Shown here: positions 57,155 through 64,000 of the stretch, piece by piece
Layout: every line of letters starts with the position of its first letter
Position numbering within the stretch: position 1 is the first letter of the stretch
Source: Cocos nucifera
Taxonomy: Eukaryota; Streptophyta; Magnoliopsida; Arecales; Arecaceae
DNA length: 64,000 nt
Direction: 5' to 3'
NCBI GenBank assembly: GCA_006176705.1
Contig: QRFJ01000784.1
Coordinates: forward strand, 248,001 to 312,000
Program-made: the position numbers and the translations under genes
Notes under the pieces: model-generated
What the model saw: the letters and a program-made list of their open reading frames with translations, nothing else
The model's database searches: none
What the model was told of the DNA's origin: nothing

Positions 57155-57958
57155 ATGGTTAAGGAAGGCATAGTCCTTGGTCATGTAATTTCAAAACGAG
57201 GTATAGAAGTAGATAAAGCCAAGATAGATTTAATTAAAAATCTTCCACCATCCAGATCAGTAAAAAAAATTTGCTCTTTTCTTGGACATGCCAGATTCTA
57301 TAAAAGATTTATCAAAAATTTTAGCAAAGTGGCTCGACCATTAACTAACTTGTTAGCTAAAGATGTCAAATTTGACTTCACACCTGAATGTCTCGAGTCC
57401 TTTGAAAGTCTAAAGAAAGAATTAACTTCGGCTCCAATTAATCATTCACCTATTTGGACTCAACCTTTTGAGCTTATGTGCGATGCATCTGATCATACCA
57501 TAGGAGCTATTCTAGGTCAAAAGATAGATAAGCTACCTCGAGTGATCTATTATGCTAGCAGGACTTTAAATGAAATACAACTTAATTACTCAACTACTGA
57601 AAAGAAATTTTTAGCTGTGGTATTTGCTTTAGAGAAATTTAGGTCCTACTTAGTGGGTTCTCATATAATTATCTACATTGATCACTCAGCTATTAAGCAC
57701 CTTCTCTTAAAGAAAGATGCTAAGACATGCCTAGTTAGATGGATCCTTCTTTTGAAAGAATTTGATCTAAAAATCAGGGATAAGAAAGGTACTAAAAATG
57801 TAGTGGCAGATCAGTTATCTTGTCTAGCAATTGCACCAACTAAAGAGATACTTGTTAATGAGTCCTTTCCTGATGAACAATTGTTATCAGTAACATCAGA
57901 ATCTTGGTATGCTAACATAGTGAATTTCTTAGCCATCGACCAAATTTCAATGCATTAG
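57155..57958 (+). pseudogene. Athila-like RT thumb and RNase H
   Basis: The longest open stretch of this element, 267 codons. It has VLGHVISKRGIEVDKAKI and SFLGHARFYKRFIKNFSKVARPL (RT connection), then RNase H with MCDASDHTIGAILGQ, YYASRTLNEIQLNYSTTEKKFLA and IIIYIDHSAIKHLL (catalytic Asp-Glu-Asp pattern), and NVVADQLSCL. It is intact through this domain, notable next to broken neighbours. Confidence 0.92.
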
Positions 57959-58079
57959 ACTACTTAGGACAAGAATAAATTTTTCTCTTAAGTAAAGTAT
58001 TTTATTTGGGATGATCCATATCTATTCAAATAATATCCTAATCAAATCATAAGAAGATGCATCCCAAATGAAGAAGTTC

Positions 58080-59118
58080 GGAGCATTTTATCCTTTTGCC
58101 ATGATTAAGCTTGTGGTGGTCATTTCAGTGCTAAAAAAACTGCAGCTGAAGTGCTTCAATGTGGATTCTATTGGCCTAACCTATTTAGAGATGCCAATGA
58201 ATACTATAAAAGTTGTGTTAGGTGCCAACAAATAGGATGAATCACAAAGAAAGATATGATGCCTATGAATCCAATTTTAATTATTGAAATATTTGATTCA
58301 TGGGGAATAGACTTCATGGGATCTTTTCCAAAATCTTTTAGGAATGAATACATCTTAGTAGCTATTGATTATGCATCCAAATGGATAGAGACAATACCAT
58401 TTAAGATCAATGAAAGTAGGATTATTATCAAATTTCTCAAAGAAATCATCCTCTCTCGATTTGGCACTCCTAGAGCTATTATTAGTGATTGTGGAACACA
58501 CTTTTGCAACTGATCTTTTGCATCACTAATGAAAAAGTATAATATTAACCACAAACTGACCACACCCTATCATTCATAAATAAGTGGGCAAGTTGAAGTT
58601 TCTAATCGACAAATCAAGCTGATTTAAGAGAAGACAATAAACACAAATAGAAAAGATTGGTCTTTGAAATTAATCGATGCACTTTGGACTTACCGCACAG
58701 CTTTTAAGACCAACTTAGGGATGTCTCCTTATAGGCTTATTTTTGATAAAGCATGTCACTCACCAGTGGAACTGAAACACAAGGCAATGTGGGCCATTAA
58801 ACAACTAAATATGAATTAAGATGCAGCCAGTGACCTAAGAAAATTATAGATAAATGAACTTGAGGAAATTAGGAATGAAGCCTATGAAAATTCAAAAATT
58901 TATAAAGAAAGAACTAAAGCTTTTCATGATCAAGTAATTAATAGAAAATCTTTTTCATTTGGATAAAAAGTTCTTCTATATAATTCTAGGCTACACCTAT
59001 TTCCAGGTAAATTAAGATCTCGATGGACTGGACCATATATTGTTAAAGAAGTCTTCTCACATGGGGCCATAGAAATTGAAAACCCAAGTAATGGTGTTAC
59101 TTTTAAAGTTAATAGACA
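58080..59118 (+). pseudogene. Athila-like integrase
   Basis: Zinc-finger region (HFSAKKTAAEVLQCGFYWP, CVRCQQIG) at 58110-58235. The open core 58256-58513 has WGIDFMGSFP, YASKWIETIP, FGTPRAIISDCGTHFCN. Then ISGQVEVSNRQIK-like and LDALWTYRTAFKT-like blocks with stops. The C-terminal part reads LHLFPGKLRSRWTGPYIV and ends a few residues later at the Copia B insertion. The DDE residues are recognisable. Confidence 0.87.
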
Positions 59119-59121
59119 ACG

Positions 59122-61411
59122 TGAAGGAGAAATCCTGATTTTTCGAATTAGATTCATTCAGATCTGATCAGATCAAGAGAGATATTTCAAAAATTTCTCT
59201 CAAGCATCCATATCAGATCTAAGATATTTCAGATCTAATTTTATAGATCTAATAAAATAAAAATAAATTAAATTAAATCTCATTTAATTTATACCTTGAT
59301 GTGGGTAATCCGATTATCCTTTGATGATCCTGTTGATTGCCTGAGGTTTTGGATCTAGCCATGCAAGCGCCTGGCCTCTACCGATATTCACTTGGGCTGG
59401 ATCTAGAGATCTTCTTCTTTTTTATCACTTCTCCAAAAATTAAATCTGGATCTGATTTGAAGGATCTTCAAAACTCTTTCTGAAGATCAGCAGTCGTCTC
59501 TACAGTAGTGCTGCCTTTTTTCTTTCTCGTCAGCTTTTTCTTGCCCGGATTGCACCAAACTGGAGCCCAACTTTCCTTGGGCATGGAGAGGAGAGAGAGG
59601 ATCAGAAGATGATATGGAGGAGGGAGAAGGGCAGCCTTGGAGTGTGGGCTAAGAGAAACTCTCATAAAATTGGGCACAGACAGGGTTTATTTATAGATCC
59701 TTCTACGCCATGCAGTGCCACATCATCCCGGCCAATCGCATTGCTTCATGCAATTAGATCTAAATCTGATTGATGGAATGACATCACCTGATCCAATCAG
59801 ATGAGAGCTTCATAAATTCATCCTTAGATGGCGCCTAAGACTGGTCAAAGTCTATAGGTAAGGGTCACCTAAGTTGAATCCAAGAAGCAACCTGAAGTCC
59901 CATCCGTATGGGACTCCAGGCGTCCCTATCCATGGACACACGCCATCCTAGGCATGCACCCCCTTCTTTTCAAATTTCAGTAAGGAGACAAGCCCCTATC
60001 TACTCTCCAATAAGTACATAACATATGGGTAGATGTCCAAGGGTCAAAGGCCAATGTTTGACCAAAGTCAAAGGATAAGAATTAGCACGTGACGGAAAAT
60101 GGCAGGTGTTGTCTCAAATTTATCTTATAAATTAAGACAATTCTTTTCTGACCTGGACAAGCTTCAGTCAGACCAAGTAAAGGTACCTGAGTGGGCACAA
60201 ACATATTTGGCTCAGTCGAGATAACTTTTAATGATAATAAAAGAAGAACGTTAGGTTCAATCATGTGCTAGCATGATTTTCTTGAACCTAATTGAATCTA
60301 ATTCAAATCAATTGAACTGGGTTAGTCCAATTGATGATATCCAGATTCAAATCCTTATTTGTATAATCCAATTAGATTCAGTTCTGTATGATAATGGGAT
60401 ATGTCATGATCTTCATCATCGACATCATCGAAACTTCTTTTGATGGATCAGAACTCTTCTAATTCATACAACTAGAATGATCGATCATCTAAATCATTCT
60501 AATTGCTCCCAAAATCCACCTATGATACCTAGCAGTATATGGTGGCAACCCATCAAAACTAAAAATGAACCTCTCAGTGTAGCTACTTGTGTGATTAAGT
60601 TCTTCTATCTTGAGCTCCGATCAGATTAGGGTTAAGGTGAACTCGTCAAACCCTAATTTCTATCATATGATTTAATCATTCGATTCAAGTCCGATGTGAA
60701 AACCTTAATAGAAATTCTTTTCTATTATTTCACTCTCTACCATGGCCATGGGCTTATGGACTTGATTCTCATGATCATCATAGGGCTGCTCCTCATCCAC
60801 CGAGGTAGATAGATTTTCTCTTGGTGCAATCCACTTCCTACAATGAACATGCTATAGCCAATATACACCTTAGGGTTCCGAATGGCTAGGAGACTGAGTC
60901 ATGGTGTAGTCAAACTATAACACCCTCAAGGTGAACTACCGATACACCTCAGATCAAAGAACTAGATACACCATTGTAGCTTTGAGTCAATCATCGATAA
61001 GAAGGTAGACTTCTTTATGACTACTCGAGGTGGTCACGCTCAGTGCCTTCGTTCTCTAACGAGTATCTATATTCTCACTTTGATATCTCTACACCGTAGA
61101 TTTAAGACTCATCTATTATAAAGAAATGATTGTACACCAATCTTTCGGATCAATCACCATCCTCATGATGATCCTATGGTCAAGAGCATTTTATGAGTTA
61201 ATAAATAAAAATTCATGTCTTAAATTTTCAACTCTTAAAAATATGAATTATCATTACCATTAACTCAAGGGATGTATCACAGACACTAAATACACATTTA
61301 TGATAGAAAATAATCCATTTTATTATTTATAGTTTAAAATTATAATTTTATCCCTAAAAGTGTATTACAAGTGTCAGCCAATTCTGGCTTCTAAGGCACA
61401 CATATCTAACA
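59122..61411 (-). repeat. 3' LTR of Copia B
   Basis: It starts TGAAGGAGAAATCCTGA and ends ATATCTAACA, 2290 bp, aligning with both Copia A LTRs. Minus-strand TATAAATA near 59688-59696. Three W-box cores remain at 60042-60073. Confidence 0.9.
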
Positions 61412-62226
61412 AACTGCTACTTGATCTAAATTCAATTGGCTACAAATCTAAGTCCCATCTTCTCAAGGTGGGCTTCGATCTTTTGCTGGCCCAATGGCTT
61501 TGTAAGCGGGATCCGCCGTATTGTCTGCATGGAGTCGACTCTCTTGACCTCGACGTAATCCTTCTCGAGGTAATCACGGATGAGGTGGTATCGCCGCTTG
61601 ATGTGCTTAGATTTTTGGATGAGACCTCGGCTCCTTAGCAAGGGCTATGGCGCCATTATTATCGCAGTATAGAGGAATGGACATCTGATGGCATCACTCG
61701 ATCTTTGCGGCAAACTTTTTGTACCAGAATGCCTTCTTTGCAGCTTCTGATGCAGCAATATATTCTGCTTCCATGGTGGAATCTGCTATCACTGTCTGTT
61801 TGAAACTTTTCCAACTGACAGCTCCACCATTGCACACAAATAGACTCCCAGATGTCGACTTTCGATCATCTACATCGGACATAAAATTCGAGTCTGTATA
61901 TCCTGGACTTGGAGTTCTCCATTACCAAAGACCAACAACATATCCTTAGTTCTTCTCAAGTACTTAAGGATACATTTCACAGAAGTCCAGTGTTCTTCAC
62001 CTAGATTCGACTGATATCTGCTCGTGACACTCACAGCATGGGCTATATCAGGTCGTGTACATAACATGGCATACATGAGGCTCCCTATTGCTGAAGCATA
62101 AGGGATCTTGCTCATGCATTCTATTTCCTCAGGTGTGCTAGGGCACATCTTCTTGGAAAGATGAATGCCATGTCTGAAGGGTACCAAACCCCTCTTAGAG
62201 TTTTCCATGCTAAACCTCTTTAGCAC
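61412..62226 (-). pseudogene. Copia B RNase H and RT C-terminal part
   Basis: Open blocks: 61870-62226 (SKRGLVPFRHGIHLSKKMCP, LCTRPDIAHAVSVTSRY, TSVKCILKYLRRTKD), 61694-61882 (DDRKSTSGSLFVCNGGAVSW, DSTMEAEYIAASEAAKKAF) and 61432-61641 (SKHIKRRYHLIRDYLEKDYV). It keeps the STMEAEY catalytic segment. At least two frameshifts. Confidence 0.9.
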
Positions 62227-63030
62227 TTCCTTCTATGTACATGTTCTACTGAAAGTCCTAGCATCCTATTCGGTCTATCTCTATAGACCTTAATTTTCAG
62301 AATAAAAGATGCTTCTCCTAGGTCTTTCATGAAGAATTCTTTAGATAACCGACATTTTAACTATGGTCAACATGGGAATATCATTCCCAATAAGGAGGAT
62401 GTCATCCACGTACAATACGAGGAAAGACAACAGCGCTCCCACTGATCCTTTTTGAAGACACATGGCTTCTCCTCATTTTTGATGAAACCAAATAATTTGA
62501 TCACATCATTAAAATGAGTATTCCAGCTTCGAGATGCTTGCTTAAGTCCATATATGGACCTTTGCAGCTTGCAATACCTTGTGATTCATCATCACTGGAT
62601 GTGAAACCTAGTGGCTATTCCATATAGATATCTTTCCTCAAGATATCCATTTAAGAATGCCATTTTCACGTCCATTTGCCATATTTCATAATCGAAATAG
62701 GCTGCAACAGCAAGCAATATGCGGATGGATTTTAGCATAGCTACTGATGAAAAGGTATCCTGATAGTCAATGCCTTCGCGTTGACTATAACCTTTTGCCA
62801 CTAATCTAGCTTTGAATGTCTCCACATTTTCATCTGCACCAATCTTTCTCTTGTAGATCCATTTACATCCAATAGGTACTATACCTTCTGGTGGATCTAC
62901 CAAGATCCAGACTTGGTTTGAGTGCATCGAGTCAATTTTTGACTTCATTGCCTCTAACCATTTTCTCGGAGTCGATATCTGATATCGGCCTCGTTATAGG
63001 TTTTGGGATCATCACCATGAACCCCATTAC
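62227..63030 (-). pseudogene. Copia B reverse transcriptase, N-terminal part
   Basis: The open block 62592-62948 has WILVDPPEGIVPIGCKWIYK, ARLVAKGYSQREGIDYQDTF and QMDVKMAFLNGYLEE. The catalytic LYVDDILL is readable near 62400-62425 in another frame. Frameshifts lie near 62450 and 62590. Confidence 0.9.
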
Positions 63031-63239
63031 CTACGAGGAACATTTTCTCTACTTCCTCTGAAATAGTACCTAAGTACCTCTCAGGGGGATGGAAAACCCT
63101 TTTCGATCTACGAGGTGGAGGAGGTAGTGAATGGATTGGCTTAACCTGATTTGGTTTCCATTTGGTCCTTAGCTTGTTGCTCTTATGAGACTTTCTCCAT
63201 CGAGCTTGATCTTGCTTTCCAATGCTGCTATCTTGAATA

Positions 63240-63809
63240 AACTAGTTTTTCAAGAAAGATGGCATGTCGACTCACAATCACATTGTGATCTTCTAAAATG
63301 TAGAAATAATATCCTAATAACTCTTTAGGATATCCTATAAATCAAGCTCTAAAGGACCTAAAGTCTAACTTATCCATTTGTTGTCTTTTGACATGAGCCG
63401 AACAATCCCAAATTCTGAGATGACTCAAACTTGGTTTCTTACCATGCCATATCTCATACGGTGTGGTAGGAATGGTTTCAGAAGGAACCCTATTCAGTAA
63501 GTATGTTGCAGTTAACAAACAGTATCCCCAAAAAAAATTAGGAAGGTCTGTGAAGCTCATCATGGATCAAACCATATCTAATAGGATCCGATTCTTCTAT
63601 TTTGAAATCCCATTGAGTTAAGGTGTTCCAGGTGGAGTCCATTGAGAGACTATGCCATTTTTCTTGAGATAGTCCAAAAATTTTTGACTAAGATATTCAC
63701 CTCCTCGATCTGATCGAAGAACCTTAATGGATTTTTCTGTTTGCTTTTCTACTTCATGTCTGAATTCTTTGAACTTTTCAAAAGCTTCAGCTTTGTGTCT
63801 CATAAGATA
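63240..63809 (-). pseudogene. Copia B integrase, cut by the gap
   Basis: 63342-63563 has MMSFTDLPNFFWGYCLL and LLNRVPSETIPTTPYEIWHG. 63618-63803 has KFKEFRHEVEKQTEK, VLRSDRGGEYLS (second catalytic Asp) and NGIVSQWTPPGTP, the part that is broken in Copia A. Reading stops at the run of N. Confidence 0.88.
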
Positions 63810-64000
63810 NNNNNNNNNNNNNNNNNNNNNNNNNNNNNNNNNNNNNNNNNNNNNNNNNNNNNNNNNNNNNNNNNNNNNNNNNNNNNNNNNNNNNNNNNNN
63901 NNNNNNNNNNNNNNNNNNNNNNNNNNNNNNNNNNNNNNNNNNNNNNNNNNNNNNNNNNNNNNNNNNNNNNNNNNNNNNNNNNNNNNNNNNNNNNNNNNNN
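63810..64000. other. Assembly gap (N)
   Basis: All bases are N to the end of the window. It falls inside Copia B. Confidence 1.

Larger units (their letters stand above)
51151..59121 (+). mobile_element. Athila-like Ty3/gypsy retrotransposon, 3' part cut off
   Basis: Plus-strand element with a 5' LTR, primer-site-like block, a long leader, then gag, protease, RT, RNase H and integrase in gypsy order. The gag and the DLGAS-type protease are of Athila style. It is interrupted at 59121 by Copia B within the last codons of pol, and the rest (any env-like ORF, 3' LTR) lies beyond the window. Many stops. Confidence 0.85.
59122..63809 (-). mobile_element. Copia B, second copy of the Copia A family (partial)
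   Basis: Its 3' LTR and RNase H-RT-integrase run match Copia A, with more divergence. The right part, including gag and 5' LTR, is hidden in the assembly gap. It sits in the last codons of the Athila-like pol. It keeps the RNase H segment that Copia A lost. Confidence 0.9.

Noticed and set aside
54080..59118. Endogenous plant pararetrovirus
   Set aside because: An integrase with zinc finger and DDE core is present and there is an LTR at the 5' side; the gag is Athila-like. Pararetroviruses lack integrase and LTRs.

Overview
This is a piece of plant nuclear genome made almost entirely of nested, decaying transposable elements. The evidence is plant-specific retrotransposon and CACTA domains, AT-rich filler, heavy C-to-T style decay and an assembly gap at the end. 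A large-genome monocot such as a palm would fit, but that is a guess from general appearance. No host protein gene, rRNA, tRNA gene or CRISPR array was found.

Layout. (1) 237-12905: a structurally complete Ty3/gypsy element of Tat type on the minus strand. It has ~1.35 kb LTRs, a GTAGT target-site duplication, gag-PR-RT-RNaseH-IN on the minus strand, a ~180-bp tandem array behind integrase, and a plus-strand (antisense) gene unit of its own. (2) 12911-15516: anonymous repeats and an LTR-like block with ~37-bp repeats and a chromovirus-like end. (3) 15517-17157 plus 25558-26420: one minus-strand CACTA (En/Spm) transposase region (TNP2, DUF4218, DUF4216), split by a gag-only LTR retrotransposon (17163-25552). 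The two CACTA halves join in frame once the insert and one target-site copy are removed. (4) 26925-49395: a plus-strand Copia element (Copia C: LTR end, tRNA-Met primer site, gag, RT) split by a second copy of the gag-only family (29640-~48480). That copy is itself split by a nearly intact minus-strand Copia element (Copia A, 33725-43953, GAAAT duplication). (5) 49461-51150: a minus-orientation LTR fragment and an unusually GC-rich unidentified stretch. (6) 51151-59121: a plus-strand Athila-like Ty3/gypsy element, cut at the end of pol by a second copy of the Copia A family (Copia B, 59122 into the gap at 63810).

Relations. The two gag-only elements (here GO-1 and GO-2) share LTRs, polypurine tract, primer site and a gag with a coiled coil, but neither has protease, integrase or RT. 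They would need enzymes from an autonomous Copia relative. GO-2 also carries, where pol should be, an ORF resembling the 'putative plant transposon protein' family; GO-1 lacks it. This, the promoter-bearing antisense gene in the Tat element, and phased or clustered short motifs in the U3 regions of several LTRs are the most interesting signals.

All coding regions are broken by stops or frameshifts. Coordinates of decayed domains are approximate. LTR ends, target-site duplications and primer sites were read base by base.
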